Shown here: positions 11,765 through 24,385 of the stretch, one piece after another
Layout of the letters: the number at the start of each line of letters is the position of its first letter
How positions within the stretch are numbered: the stretch's first letter is position 1
Assembly (NCBI GenBank): GCA_934047225.1
Contig: OW203992.1
Span: 18,155,501-18,219,500 of the forward strand
Length of the DNA: 64,000 nt
From: Ypsolopha sequella
Taxonomy: Eukaryota > Arthropoda > Insecta > Lepidoptera > Ypsolophidae
Direction of reading: 5' to 3'
Notes under the pieces: model-generated
What the model was told of the DNA's origin: nothing
Database searches by the model: none
Seen by the model: only the letters and a program-made list of their open reading frames with translations
Made by a program: the position numbers and the translations under genes

Positions 11765-11769
11765 GTAAG

Positions 11770-13310
11770 TGCGCATTAGCATGGCGGTAGCGGTCATTCA
11801 TCCTTTCTACCACTGTACTCATTTTTGCGGTAGCGATACGTCTATATGTTCCGCGTAACGTGCGGAAGTACTGTCTCTAAGCGTACTATAGTAGCGGTTC
11901 CAATATGGAACTTTACTACGACATTACAAAAGGGGTGAATGACCGCTATTGCTATAGTATAGTTAGGTATATTGTATCCGAAATACATTTTTAAAGTCTA
12001 TACAAGTAAAAACATAAACCCAGCGAAGTAATGGGCATTAATAACTAGTATATGCAACATAAATTATGGATGCTCATATTGCTCATTTGTTTTCATACTA
12101 CATAAAAGTAGTTCGACAAGCGTTTCTTGACGGAACCCCAAAAATTTTCTCCTTAACAACATAGCCCAAAGTATAGCAAGGGACTAATAGGTAGTTTTGA
12201 TGGCATTCCGTTGAAGCATCGTCAGTGGGCGCAAATAAATGAGAATCGCATTGCAAATCAGTTAACATATTCAATCAGCACGGGAGGATAGGGCCCCTCC
12301 CGACGCGACGACGGTACACGGCGAGTTTAATGGAATTCACATGTATGTAAACAAGACGCACGATTGGAAGCGGGCTCCGTGAACGCACCTTCGTGTTTCA
12401 CGGAGACGTGGGAAAAGAGAACTAACGTTGAAATTAAAGTGCAAGCCTAGGTAGATTCTCAATAGCTTAACTAAATGGAAAAACAACTATGTAGATTATT
12501 TATGTCTACATTTATATATTTAGATAAAAACATTGCAATTCTTAGGGTTCTGGGCTACATATGAAGTCAGATTGAGCACCTTATTTTGCATCAATCAAAA
12601 CTGAACTCTACGACGTTTTCCTTTTAGTTTAAAGTAGCGCTTTCTTAACCGTGGCTGTCTCGACCACCAAGAAAGACGCGCCCACAAAAACCTGGGTTTT
12701 TATTTAATAACTCGGCTTTTAGATGAAATTATGAAAAAATATTTTAAGATTCAACGACGGGGTTATTATTCATTTATTTAAAAAAAAAAATCAAATTTGA
12801 ATTGAACATCGGCCTGGATATATCTCATATATCGCCGATACCGATATAAAGCTCCGATACGCCGATATCCGATACATCGTATCGGTGTCGACTGCAACCT
12901 TAATTTAAATATATCCTTGGAAATGCTGTCTTACTAAAGCTGGGCTAGACTGAGTGCATAATAAATTATAACGAGTGCAAAATTTTCACTTCCCGTGAAC
13001 AAAAGTTGTTAGTACTACGATCACTCTAGCATTTGGTTTAAGTTTGTTTTGTAGTACACAAATTGATATATCATATTGTTATACCAAGTAAACTAGCCAA
13101 AATGTACGAAAATCGTATACAAGAAGAATCTACGCACGCACGCATTTTCTCGAATGTAGAGACAAATGAAGATTACGGCCAGATTTCAAGGAAAGTCATT
13201 CCCGGTATTCAACGAGATTGGAGCGCTTAGAATTCCTTACATAAGCGCACAGCTATTATATCGGGAAAGAGATCAGAAGTTAATCTATCGGCAACATTCT
13301 GAGCATTTTG
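11770..13310. other. Gene-free stretch with small repeats
   Basis: 12640-12665 (AGCGCTTTCTTAACCGTGG) resembles one end of the hAT-type element found intact at 60964-61211, but no partner end is found. 12830-12895 has repeated CCGATA/TATCGG steps. No coding sequence is supported. Confidence 0.45.
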
Positions 13311-13317
13311 CCGGAAG

Positions 13318-13428
13318 GCAGCGCCGCGTCCGCTCGGCCCGCTCCTGCCGCCGCCGCTGCCGCCGCGCTGCCGGCGAGCTATGGCCGCCCTACACGCGAC
13401 CGAACGCTCCCGCGCCCGTCACATACCT
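13318..13428. other. GC-rich CpG block
   Basis: About 110 bases dominated by CGCCGC-type runs inside AT-rich DNA. An 89-codon open frame covers it, but the arginine- and alanine-rich translation is what any GC-rich frame gives. A regulatory or first-exon role is possible but not shown. Confidence 0.35.
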
Positions 13429-13863
13429 ACTCTAATCGATTACCTTTAAATTGCACTTCCTAAATTCGAGTTGAAATCAGTAAATAGAGAAATAGATTTA
13501 CGCGACATATCCATGTTTGAATTTCTGAATTGTACCTAAAAACGCTTTTTGAATTTAGCTAAACGTTTTTTTGTCGTAATCTTTTTCTTGAATCATTTAG
13601 GAAAATCAATTAAAGGATAGTAGGTAAAAAATAAACACTCACAGTATTAATCCTTTAAGGACTCCGAGGGCTTACTTTTCGAACGACCCTATTCTTATTT
13701 ATGTAGATTATTTTATTTACATTTCTAACCAGTCGCCGTTCACCCCAACTGCGTTAAGTAGGGAAACGGAACTTTATCGGCTAAAACAAAGGCCGAGTCA
13801 CAACTTTCGACTGGGACACGATGACGCCCTAAAAGACGCCTATACTTAGTATGTTAGCGAAAA

Positions 13864-13943
13864 ATTTGGCCAAGTGCGAGTCGGACTTGCGTACAAAGGG
13901 TTCCGTACCACCACAAAATACGAGTACGGAACCCTAAGAACGT
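13864..13943 (+). repeat. Interspersed repeat with GGGTTCCGTAC/GTACGGAACCC hairpin
   Basis: GTGCGAGTCGGACTTGCG is followed by AGGGTTCCGTAC, a short spacer and its inverse GTACGGAACCCT. The same unit recurs at 18990-19064 and, inverted, at 49560-49622. It is widespread in lepidopteran genomes in my recollection, but I cannot name the element class. Confidence 0.5.
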
Positions 13944-13970
13944 AAATAACATCGATATACTGGATGTTAA

Positions 13971-14186
13971 GATGATGTTGCGGAAGCCGGAAACTGATGA
14001 GTGCTTGTACATACAAACAATTTTTAGTATGGCACCAACCCTCAAATCCCAAAAAAAATCAGCTGCTCCATAGAAAAGTGACATACCTACTAGACCAATA
14101 TGTATGAAACAACTGCTTTTTTTTTCACAGAAAGTTGTTTATTTGCACGAGTACTATCGCCAGTGTACGGCTTCCGCAACATCATC
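13971..14186. mobile_element. Small MITE with 19-bp perfect TIRs
   Basis: GATGATGTTGCGGAAGCCG at 13971-13989 is exactly inverted at 14168-14186. The interior shares TTGTACATACAAAC, AAAAAAAATCAGC and ACTATCGCCAG with 35540-35695, so at least two family members are present. The 216-bp body is non-coding. Confidence 0.6.
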
Positions 14187-14348
14187 TGGATATGCCGTAG
14201 CAACATCAAGGCGAAACGAAAAAAGCTGCTATGGTAGCGCCTGACAAATATTTCGGCACTCTCTGAGTACGGAACCGTAATTTTTATTATTTGTTGTTTT
14301 ATTTCAGATTGTAGTTACAATCTGACCAAATTTGAAACTTGCCTGTAT

Positions 14349-14751
14349 TACCGTCTTTAAGGTTAAAGGTCAGGAGCTTAGCGCAAAGTGCATAACTTAA
14401 CGTTGCTTTTCTTGTTTAGAAATTTAAAATTGAAAAGCATTTTGTACATTGACATTTGACGCCAATAGTTCAGTATTAGAGAGGTTTCTAAAGCAAGAGT
14501 TTGAAATTGTATACGCAATAAGTCATGATCTTCTCAAAACCAACGTAAAATACTGTTTTGACTTTATTTCGACAAGATCATGACTAATTGTGTATTAAAT
14601 TTCAAACTTATGCTTTATAAACCTCACCAATACTGAACTATTGGCGGCAACTTCCACATACTAAAATGTTTTAATTTTTTAACTTCTAAACAAGAAAAAC
14701 AAAGTTACGCTATGCACTTTCCGCTAAGCGACTGAGTTTAACCTTAAGGTA
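14349..14751. mobile_element. Large foldback element
   Basis: Arms of about 185 bp (14349-14535 and 14571-14751) are imperfect reverse complements. They match over the CTTTAAGGTTAAA, AGTGCATAACTTAACGTTG, CCAATAGTTCAGTATT and AGTCATGATCTT segments. The unpaired centre is about 35 bp. Divergence between the arms suggests an old insertion. No coding capacity. Confidence 0.65.
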
Positions 14752-14889
14752 AAACTGAAACAAATAACGTTAAAAAATTGCTACTTTTTTAGTTTTTTTA
14801 TATTGCGGATTCCGTTTTGCATTCATATTTTTTTAATTTGTCGTGAAAGAGGCTATAGAAACAAGTATTCTGTAAAAATTTCAACTGAC

Positions 14890-15020
14890 TATCTATTACG
14901 GCTATCTAGACCTCTGTGACAGGCGGACAAACAAACAGACAGACAGATAGACAGACAGACAGACAGACAGAGAGACAGCGGAGGGTCGCGTTTGACACCC
15001 TTCGGGTAGGGAACCCTAAA
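14890..15020 (+). repeat. (CAGA)n microsatellite within an interspersed repeat
   Basis: A run of CAGA units at about 14928-14980 is followed by GTTTGACACCCTTCGGGTAGGGAACCCTAAAA. The same arrangement of CAGAC steps and a GGAACCCTA end occurs, with variation, near 9385-9480 (inverted) and 19425-19510. Confidence 0.55.
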
Positions 15021-15158
15021 AATCAAGAAGGGCGCCTGCCCTGTCGCAGTAGCTATATGATGACAAACAACTCGAGGGCGGTGCGGGCCGTCTCTTCCGA
15101 AGTTGACAGTTGTTGCTGTCGTAAAAATATAATGGTATAACTTTCATTTATGACTTCG

Positions 15159-15465
15159 CTACAAGCAGAGAGCAACTTGTGATGTACGCCGGCCTCGGCT
15201 TATCAAGAGGTTAAAGCCCCGCTGGAATTTCAAAAGTGATAGACTTCCAGAAAAGTGCGCGTTTGAGCAGTGCAATAAACCAAAACGAGTCAGTATACTA
15301 CTACGGTTATACAATGCTGTTAATAGTCTCTCTGAGTCCTGTCTCTCTGAGGGGTAGGCAGAGACTATAGATTTCCACCTGCTACGATCCTGACACACCT
15401 CTTCCCGATCGTCCACATCCATCAATGAAGTCATACAAGCTTTACCATTCCGGGTGCTTTTACTT
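15159..15465 (-). pseudogene. RTE-type LINE reverse transcriptase, C-terminal fragment
   Basis: On the minus strand the translation contains MTSLMDVDDREEVCQDRSRW followed by KSIVSAYPSERQD. This matches the closing segment of the RTE-like ORF2 that is very common in Lepidoptera (NRRACMKRLMNVxEAxxVCQDRSRWxxxxSAYP). Only the last 40 or so residues are recognisable, and the sequence after about 15335 is probably 3' UTR or unrelated. The catalytic domain is absent, so this is a dead 5'-truncated insertion. A second fragment of the same family lies at 20830-21410 on the plus strand. Confidence 0.65.
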
Positions 15466-15479
15466 AGTCATTCTTCCGT

Positions 15480-17838
15480 ATTTCGCCAAAAACCTACGTC
15501 TTTCTAGAGCGGCCCGGTCGAGCTTCCACTAACACACCATAAACACCGAAGCATAAAAAAATACATAAGGTTTTTTCCCATTCAAATTTAATTATAATTA
15601 CCAAAAAATAAAGAAAACTGGACACGTTACACGTAAACAGATTTCGGTTTTTGCTTGAAAACACGGACCGAGATTTGTTATCAAGATTTTTGATTTATAT
15701 TCTCTTTCTCTGATCAGTTCGCTCTACCGAATACAGCTGAGTTATTTGGCTGTCAAATAGTAGGTGGCAATTTAGAAATTGTTTGCAGAGAGAGAGAACT
15801 AAAAAATTCTGGAACTTCATTACAAACATGTTTAGTTTGAATGTAGATAGAGTGAATGTACCCGTAGAGTGTGTTGTGTTGTAGCTATTCATGAGGAGGT
15901 TTGGGGTAGGGAGGGAGGAGGTTCGCTTGCCACAGGGAATAGATTCCTTTAGGCACATTTATGGCTAATATATTCATGAAAGTTTCACAAAAATATTTCC
16001 GCTCACACTCGCGTCTCTTTGTTTATGAGATAAGTAAACGGAAACGCACACATGTGTGAATATGAGGCAGTTTTCGAGACTGTGACACAATAAGATGAAG
16101 CTTCGCAGATAGATGGCAATGAGGTTTTCCCTTTTCATTTTTACATATTTCCATGTAAATGTAAGATACACACAATTTGAAAATAGACTTACCAGAATAC
16201 CTTTCGGTAAATATTGTTGTCTACTAAAAAGACATTTAAGTCAAAAAAGAGCTTTGTACATTTATGTGTCTTCGAAAAATATACACCTAGTAGGCATTCA
16301 TTACTTTTGTTCATCAGAATTACGAGTATCATTTCTTCTGTCCGTATACGAACAACGGACCTTGCAAAAAAGAAACAAAAATTCCGTCGGTGTGTTGGTG
16401 CAGTGTTAAAAAAGAACATGAAAGTAAAGGAAGCAAAGCAATATAGAGGAGATGGTCGTACCAGCGGGCAGCAAGCATTACACGGTGAAAGATTTTGGAG
16501 GCACGGCGCGAGCGGACAAAATAAAGTATCTCGTGAGTGGAGCGCACGTCACGAGCACGCGTCGCGCCGGTGGCAGCGCACGCGACGCGCCGCGCAATTT
16601 CCGCTCAGCTATCAGATGCGCCGCTGCCGCCGCCCGCCCTCACCCCCGGCCCGCCCTACCGCTCAGTTCGAGTGCCAAACATACAATGTTGCTTTACTTT
16701 TTCTAATGGAAAGGGTCTGCATTCCGATTATAATTCGGGTTTCAGCCTGAATAAATAGTTTCAGAGAAAGCAGTAGGTAGACGAGGAAAAAGAAAACCGA
16801 CGCCTGTCTTGAATTGTTGCCGGGTCTAGGTTTTAGCACGCAAACTCCGTTCTACTTTATCTGGGCGTACCGCTTTCTTAGCGGGAATGGATTTAATAAT
16901 TATGGGGCAAAGTAGCGCGGCGTGTGAGGTCACGGCGGAAGGAGGGAATGGGGCAGGGCGCGATTAAATCGCAAGCGTTTCGGCATGTAGCAGGAAGTGG
17001 GTCAAGCGCCGCCAAGCGAGCTATTTATTGCGTTTCTGCCGGAAATGCAACCGCTATACCGTAATTTTTCACCAACTACCTTTATTCACGAAACTTATCA
17101 AACTTCATGAATACCGCGGTTAAAAGTATCAAAAGTTAGTTCAAAGTTAAAAGTATAGTTAACGCAATCTAATAAGCAGAAAGGTTAAATTTTTTGTGTA
17201 TTGTGCGATACTGTATGACTTTACATTGCATTCCAAATCTATGTCGACTTTCTATTTATAACAAGTTAATAAGCTGAAAATTTCGACTGAAAATGGAGTG
17301 AAGGTCGAATCGGACTTGACCTTCGCCCAGCTGTCGCAAGTAGTACGCTTGCATGGCAACAATCCACGATCATTCCGCAACAACTATTAGGATATCTTTT
17401 TACGGGAATTTACGGGTTTAATTTAGTGCTTACAAATTCTACTACCTGAGCACATAATAGTAGATTGTTATACAAGTGAGGTAAGTAAGCAATTACACCC
17501 GATATATTTAGGCGCACAAGCGGCGGTCTTATAGTTCGGGGGTTCACTCTACTTTTCATCACCAATGCGAGGAAATGAAAATATAAAAAAAATACAAAAA
17601 AATAGAAAGAGATTAGGCAGAATATACATTTCCAATTGCTATTTAGCTATTCGAGTAATACGAGTGACTTACCAGCTAGGAGCCTCGTTCGGTTTTCAAA
17701 TTTACTCACATCCCTTGGGCTGTATGTTTATACATCCCACATTTCTAACTAAATACAAGCTGCTTTCAGAGCATTAGTGATAAAATTTAAATTACTTTCG
17801 TAAAACGAAGACACCACAAACAGCTCGATACGTATATA
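15480..17838. other. Gene-free stretch with one GC-rich block
   Basis: Several overlapping open frames (up to 178 codons at 16214-16750) lie on both strands without recognisable motifs. The stretch 16505-16665 is CpG-rich. No repeat with clear ends is visible. Confidence 0.45.
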
Positions 17839-18104
17839 AGGTTAAATAATATTAGCTGGCGAAACTCAAAACATAGGTAGTACTAGTCTATATGAACAAC
17901 TATTTGTATGGAAGCTAAGCGAAATTCATAACTTTTTTTTACTTCCTCCCATACAAATTGTCCCGATCAGCTGACTGGTCCAGTAGGAAAAGTTGAAAAA
18001 AAAATTCAAGAATTTTGCACAGTTCTAATAGAAAAAGTTGTTCATTTGGACATGTTCTACATATGTTTTGAATTTCGCCAACTAATTTAATTTAACCTTG
18101 TATA
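17839..18104. mobile_element. MITE-like element with about 38-bp TIRs
   Basis: AAGGTTAAATAATATTAGCT followed by GGCGAAACTCAAAACATA at the left is inverted at the right as TATGTTTTGAATTTCGCC and AACTAATTTAATTTAACCTT, with a few differences. The body of about 266 bp is non-coding. Target duplication is unclear. Confidence 0.6.
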
Positions 18105-18499
18105 ATTATCAAAATAACATATGCATCATCGATAATATTGGCGTCCGATGATTACAACAGCGCGCGTGATAGCGCTCGATAGCGGAGCGGGTTGTCAAAG
18201 GCATACCATTAAAAGTTCTTTTTGTTCGGTAACGGGGGCTTCGCTAGCCGGCTAAGTCTTAGAGGAGCGAGAGCCGACGCTGCAATTACAGACAAGTGCC
18301 TCTAAATGAATCGAGCTCTCAAGCACGACGGAACATCACGTCGCAGCCTGATGCCGCCCTCTAGGTAAAGATCTAAGTGACAATTTACATTGATCGTTCA
18401 TTATGTTTGTATTCAATGAGAATGAAGACCGATATAGAAATTTATCACGGTAAGAAGTTAGCGGAATATTAGACTAATTTTAAATCTTCTCTATACATA

Positions 18500-18966
18500 C
18501 ATAATGCAACATCTGTCTGTCTGTCCGTCTAAAATGTCTCCACAATAAGTTCGCTTTATAATATCTGCTAAATATCTTTTATTCTACATTTGTTATATGT
18601 TGTTGTTTGCTAGCTTTATTGTTATTTATTTCAGCCCCTTATGGGCTATGCTCCAAAGTATTATTATGTTTTTTGTCTGTCCGTCTGTCTGTACAGTTAC
18701 TTATATCTTGGGAACCATTCAGTGGATTTCGATGCAGTTTTCATTGTGAGGTAGAATATTTTTCGGGGAAGGTTTAAGGTTATGTTTCATCACGCTATGA
18801 CCAAAGGGAGCAGCGGAGTGAGAATTTCAGTGAACCCGGATATTTATTTTTCTTTTTTTTTCATGTTCGGTATACACATGTATAGGTATAATCGAACATG
18901 TTCCTTTGTTTACATTATTTCTATAAAAGTCTCCTAAATGCGGGCGGAGCCGCGGGCAAAAGCTTT
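18500..18966 (+). mobile_element. Helitron-like repeat fragment
   Basis: Contains CTGTCTGTCCGTCT runs, TGCAGTTTTCATTGTGAGGTAG and a 3' end GGGCGGAGCCGCGGGCAAAAGCTT. The last matches the hairpin ends at 1755-1777 and 11743-11764 except that CTAG has become CTTT. The left border is uncertain. Confidence 0.4.
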
Positions 18967-18984
18967 TATGTTTATGATGAAGAA

Positions 18985-19510
18985 AAATCCCGACTAGTGC
19001 GAGTCGGACTCACGCACAAAGGGTTCCGTACCACCACACAATACGGGTACGGAACCCTAAAAACGTGGTAAATAATTGAACTTGCAGTTAAGGAGGAACG
19101 ACTCAATTTGACACTTAAGATCTGTTAATTTCTAAGTACCTAAAAGGTCTAATTAAGTTGGTATGGTAACTTCTTACATAATTAAATATTTGTAATAGAT
19201 TTTCCTGTGTGTGCTATAAGACCTACCTGTAAACGAAATTTCAAGTTTTTAAGTCAACTGGAAGTGCCCTATAGGTTTTGATTCCCAAAGAGTGACTCGC
19301 AAGAGTGTCAAAAAATTTGTATGAAATTGTTTATGTTAAGTCCAATTACTTTTTTGACGTCGAGTTAGAAGCTTGGAACCATGGGACCGTATAATTGTAT
19401 AGTAGGTATCAGTTTCTACTTGATGTCAGGCAGACGGACGGACGGACAGAAGGACAACAAAGTGATCATATAAGGTTTCCGTTTTTTAATTTTGAGGTAC
19501 AGAACCCTAC
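18985..19510 (+). repeat. Interspersed repeat fragments
   Basis: 18990-19064 is another copy of the GGGTTCCGTAC/GTACGGAACCC hairpin repeat. 19425-19510 has GGCAGACGGACGGACGGACAG followed by GAGGTACAGAACCCTA, the right end of the same class. The part between them is AT-rich and may be the interior of one element. Confidence 0.45.
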
Positions 19511-19519
19511 ACATACTAT

Positions 19520-20825
19520 ACCTTTTTACATTTTCTGTCTTGTCATTTCCACACTGTTGCTTTGTGATCTTTAGTCAGTTAATTTCTCAATTTTTTGTCA
19601 TTTTAGGGGTCGTCTTTTAATCACGCGAGGTTCGAACTGGGGGGACAGGGTCAAAATAACATCACGATGGGGCGGGGACGGAATAATGTGACAATCACGT
19701 GTATTTTATCGTGTGACGAAAAAGTTAAATTTAATGTGTGACATGTAATTTTATGATACTTTTTATTAAAACAGATTCTTCACATATCTGGTATTTTCAA
19801 TTAAAAAAATACACGTGATGCTTGGTAGCCTAAAACCTCACGAATCTATTACAAAGGGAGAGCTGGGGGGGGGGGAGGTGGTATAAAAGTAGCCTAAAAC
19901 CTCACTGATTAAAGGAAGTTTCTACAATTTTGTTTTTGTTGCTGGAGTACGCGTTAAGACCATCTACGGCTAGAAATATACAAATACAAATATTCTTTAT
20001 TTACTTTACAAAATGGTCGTTTTCTGGGGTGGGACTCCCCTTTTAAGTTTTCAAAAAAACTGTATTAAGGGAGACCCGCTCTTTCTGCGGATCCAAATTT
20101 ACATATTGCAAGTATTTAATTTATGCTTCTATTTAAAAACAAGATACAAAGGAAAAAGTAGCAACGAAATTCTTTTTTTTTTGCGATTTCTTTCTCTGCT
20201 AATAAATATATGTGAGTATTTATATACGTGTGAGGATATGCGTGGGTGAGGGTGTGTGAGTATGAAATGATGTGAGTCGCCTCTGCCAGCAATATGTGTT
20301 AGAACAGTGTTAGAACACATACACTTATTCTTGTTCGAGTTTTCGACTCAAAACAGTATAAATAACTTTTCGTACTTATACTTTAATCTTAGAAGAAACT
20401 AATATTCACCTACCGTATTACAATGAAAGAAACGACCGAGAAAAGATTTATATTTCATGCATTATTCATTCGTTCGTCCTTGCGTGCCCTCATTTTCAAT
20501 TTGATATTTTGGCGACACGGTAATGATATTTGTCATAAAAAGTCGTTAAAGACGATCGTTCCGACTCGGATAAAGATTTGGATTTGTTTTTGTGATTTTT
20601 CGGGATTGTTTATGTACCTATATATCCAAATTCCAAATATTTGGTTTATAATGAACGCGTTCCGTCAACGTATCTCTCCATACCAATTAATTTCTCACCA
20701 TGAACCAGGCTCTAAGAAACTCTTAAAAAATGGAACTTCAACACATGAGTCATTTATTAGGCATTATTGTGCAAGTATAATTTAGGGCTTTTTTTATGTA
20801 AAGTGTGACGGTGAGTGGTGACATT
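19520..20825. other. Gene-free stretch
   Basis: A G-run of eleven or so lies near 19866-19878. 19975-20010 (ATACAAATATTCTTTATTTAC) looks like the inverted 3' end of a LINE. Open frames at 20013-20785 carry no familiar motif. Confidence 0.4.
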
Positions 20826-20829
20826 GAAA

Positions 20830-21410
20830 GAAGAGTAAATGCGGAAAATAAAGTGAACGGAGCCTTTACACTCCTTTATGGGCAGCCAAAGTTTGACTGC
20901 AAAGGCAAGATTGGCAGTTCATAATGTAGTGTTGGCTCTCCTGCACTTATGTATGCTAGTGAATGTTGGATATGACAAGATAAGCACTGAAGTAAAGTGA
21001 ATGCAGTGGAAATGCTTTCCTTACGGAGTATGTATGGTTTGACATTGAACGATAGAGTAAAAATATCGATATAAGGGATCGTTGCGGCCTCAAAGAAGGT
21101 GTAGCAACTACAATAGAAAAAGTAGTGTTTTAGTGGTTTGGGCTGATGATATAGAGAGGACAAATAAAAGTAGACTGACGAAAAAAAATATGGAAGTATA
21201 TAAGTGGATGAAAAATCTCGATGGGGTCGCCGCCGTAGAAGTACGTACGCCAACTAGATTGGAGACATACCCAAGAAAAGCAAACTCAAAAGCACGCGGA
21301 ATAGAATACTTGTTTATAGATTGATGGTGTGGCGAAGAGGTGAGTCCGGATCGTGGCAGATGGAAATCATTGGTCTCTACCTGCTAATCTGGAAGACAGA
21401 AGTAAGTATA
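20830..21410 (+). pseudogene. RTE-type LINE ORF2 C-terminal relic
   Basis: Across shifting plus-strand frames one can follow the landmarks of the common lepidopteran RTE ORF2 after its catalytic core: GAFTLLYGQPKFD (usually GALxxxxxSxKxS), CTYVC*W-type remains of LMYGSESW, an EMRxLRxMxG-like stretch, RCGLKEGVATTIEK (at about 21080-21120), RLTKKNMEVYKW, and DRGRWKSLVSTC-like sequence at 21350-21395. Stops and frameshifts are numerous. The reverse transcriptase active site is missing. It reads as an old truncated insertion and is the same family as 15159-15465. Confidence 0.65.
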
Positions 21411-21419
21411 TACGTATAT

Positions 21420-22495
21420 CTTTGTTTTAATAGTGACCGTAGAATAAAGTTTTTCATTAATGTAGTTGCAGACAAGAGTCAAGTAAATAGTAAAATTTAA
21501 TGATTGATTTATATGCCACTTCTTTTTGCAAGTCACAGACAAAACCGAGCATTAAATATATTAACTTTTTACTGCCTTTGCATTCAAGGCTTTATATTTT
21601 TTTCCAAGCTTGATCTTTGCTAGTATACTACGGTTGCCTACATATTTAACGGTCTATTTCTATATTCCAAGTCTTACCTCATCTCTCATTTTCCATAATT
21701 TTACCATCTTTTTTCAGCCTTATTAATTTATTAAACATCGACTTTCAACACCGTTCTCCCCTCTTATTTCTTGTTTCTGCCTATATTCTTCACTGTCTCT
21801 TATGAAAACATTTTCGGTTACCAGTCAGCTACTATTCAGCCTCGTATTTTCAACTCCCGTTTTCTTTTTGTATCTTCCGCGTATATTCATGCTTTACTTT
21901 TTTACAAGCTTTTATTTTACTTTACTTGTGTGTTATTTAAATAATATGTTACATATCGCGCCAAACTTCTAATCCACTCTGAAGTTGCTCCTCCGAAAAA
22001 TGTCCCATACATTTTGTTCCTTTCGATGCGAATCGCCTCGTGTTCAGAGTCGACTAGAACTTTGGCGGGAACTGTAGTATGTGTGCGTCAAATCTCAGTT
22101 TCCGCTTGAGCTAAAATTTTGCGTACACGTTTGATTTTGGTGACAATGCACGGTAAGCTAACTTAGTTCGAACTGATACTTATCCATGATAATTATTTAT
22201 GATCAAGACAATTTTCAAGATAAAAATAGGTTGATAATTATCTTTGATAAGTACGAGTATAATCGATATTTTAGTCACGAAATTATGAACAAAAAATTAA
22301 TAAAAGATTACCTTGATTGTAAGACGTGTGTAATATATTTACACTACTTCCTTCTAAACTACTTGCTTCTAACGTAAATGTTGATATGTAATACCAGTTA
22401 AAAAGAATTTCTAGGCTTATATTTGTTGGAAAATTATCTGACAATTATTGCGATAATGATCATGGGGCATATATATCTTGATAACTCAAACCCTT
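21420..22495. other. AT-rich gene-free stretch
   Basis: No coding region or bounded repeat recognised. Confidence 0.45.
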
Positions 22496-22497
22496 GA

Positions 22498-22790
22498 AGC
22501 TAAGTGACGTCATTCTAAATCCAATATGGTGGACGTAAGAAGATTGCGATTGTCCCCTAATAAAAAAGGATTTGGCGAGGAGAATACGATAAGCTAAGTG
22601 ACGTCATTCTAAATCCCATATGGCGGACTAAATGTCGTTAACCATCTCCATGACACGAGTATCTAATGAAAGGGTTTGCCAAGCATGATAAGAAAAATCA
22701 TTCTAAATTTAATATGGCAGACAAGTTGGCGAACTCAGTTCCTTTAACCACTGTCTTGACATTTATTAATTATTTTATTGCATTAGTCTT
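22498..22790 (+). repeat. 94-bp diverged tandem repeat, three copies
   Basis: CATTCTAAATCCAATATGG-type sequence recurs at 22511, 22605 and 22699, an exact 94-base spacing. Each is preceded by GATAAG and A/C-rich sequence, and the first two also by GTGACGT. The copies are diverged elsewhere. No gene. Confidence 0.55.
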
Positions 22791-23284
22791 TAAAGCTCCT
22801 ATTCTTGGGGCAAGTGTTTTCGTGGCAAGGCCACTCCTTTATGATTAAAGTATAGGAGAGGTGTCAATGGCTTCGTTATAAGTTGTAGAATAAGAATATC
22901 AATGGTGATATTGCTGGGAGTTTTTTTTTTGTTTGGTTTTTATGACGTCATAATTTTTTAGTTTTTTTGAGAAAGGTTTTTAAATTGAAGACATGGCCTA
23001 TCTATGTGCGTACATTTTCCAATACGTCAGAGTATACCGGGGTTGTTCTTAATACACCTGCGTAACAATGATAGTTGTCAAAAAGTTGTACCGTCGCGTG
23101 TGGCCGTGTGTACTTACATCACGATCGTAGCTACTCAAAGCCGTGTAATACACAAATTCCGACCAATTTTTTTTATTAAAAAGGGCAAACGGCCTCCTGT
23201 AGCTGATCTTAAACATATGTGTACTCATTTATCCTTAGAATGAAACTCTATCAATAAACAACCATATTAGCCAATGTTATTAGC

Positions 23285-24385
23285 GCCCGATATCTATTCT
23301 ACCTTTTCTATCGAAGGTGCTCGAAAGAGTGGTCAATCACTAACTTATGAATTTTCTTCACACGAATAATCTCTGGATTTATATTTATTGATAGGCACTT
23401 AAATAACACGAATAAAACTAAATTATAAATAATACTTAAAATAAACACCAACTACAAAGAAAATAAATTTCTTCTTCCATTTTTCCATTCCATTCTTTGT
23501 TCTCTAAATGTTTCGGACTCTACTACGTCATGGTTTGATTCTCATCTCCATGGACGCCAGAAGCGCATTTGTGTCAATGAAACATTATCCAACTGGTGTG
23601 ACGTGACTACTGGAATTGCACAAGGCGGAGTTATTTCCTCTTTGCTTTTCTCTGTCTTCATAAATACTCTTGTCTCTGTTGTAAACTTCAGCTCTTATCA
23701 CTTGTATGCCGATGACTTGCAGCTGTACTTATCCTGCAAACAAGATTCACTGTCTAATACTATTGAGAAGATGATCGTTGATCTAGACTCTATTAATCTA
23801 TGGACTGGGCTCTTAGTCAATCAAGCCAAGACGCAAGTCATGGTTTTAGGAAGTGGAGCTCTTGTCCATAAACTTGACTTGGATACCTTGCCCTCGGTTC
23901 ATTTCAATAATATAATATACCTTACTGTACCAAAGTAAAAAACCTGGGCTTGCATATTCAGAATACAATGTCCTGGGATTTACCCGTCTCAGAAATAAGT
24001 AGAAGAACATCTGAGTCTATGCATGCGCTTAAACGCATGCAAAAGTTCCTGCCATACTCTGTCAAAGTTACTCTTGTCAATTCCTTGTTGCTACCCATTC
24101 TGGATTATGCAGATGTCTGCTATCCCGACCTCACTGAGGAACTTCTGAATAAGCTTGACCGTCTTGTCAACTTATGCATCCGCTATATATTCGGGCTGCG
24201 TAAGTATGATCACATCTCTGAATTCCGTGCCGAACTCAATTGGCTTAACATCGGGTACCGGAGAGATACCCACGTTTTTACCTACATGGTATCTCAAAGA
24301 ACGTTTTGTACCTCTCTCGTCCCTCGATCGTCATCAACGACCCAGCAAAGCCTGGCTTCTTCGCACTCCTGAGTATAACACATGC
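23285..24385 (+). pseudogene. Truncated, frameshifted LINE ORF2 (same family as 44879-47848)
   Basis: Homologous to the reverse transcriptase half of the intact LINE. It begins at the equivalent of YRPISIL (23287), has lost or replaced the stretch around motif A between about 23380 and 23520, and resumes at ASWFDS. It retains GIAQGGVISSLLF (usually GVPQGGVLSPLLF, with P to A), YADDLQLY at about 23707, and the C-terminal LPYSxKVTLVNSLLLPILDY block. Frameshifts occur near 23935, where the frame changes, and near 24290, where the tail is shortened. The endonuclease and ORF1 are absent. It is a dead 5'-truncated copy whose 3' UTR is later split by foldback insertions (24620-25240). Confidence 0.9.

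Noticed and set aside
13166..13435. Arginine/alanine-rich frame over the GC-rich block
   Set aside because: The translation only reflects CGC/GCC repeats; no start context or conserved motif.
14916..15140. Frame encoding a QTDRQTDRQTDR repeat
   Set aside because: It is a CAGA microsatellite read in frame.
16214..16750. 178-codon plus-strand open frame
   Set aside because: It runs from AT-rich to CpG-rich DNA with an abrupt change in amino-acid content, overlaps four other frames and shows no motif; not supportable as a gene.
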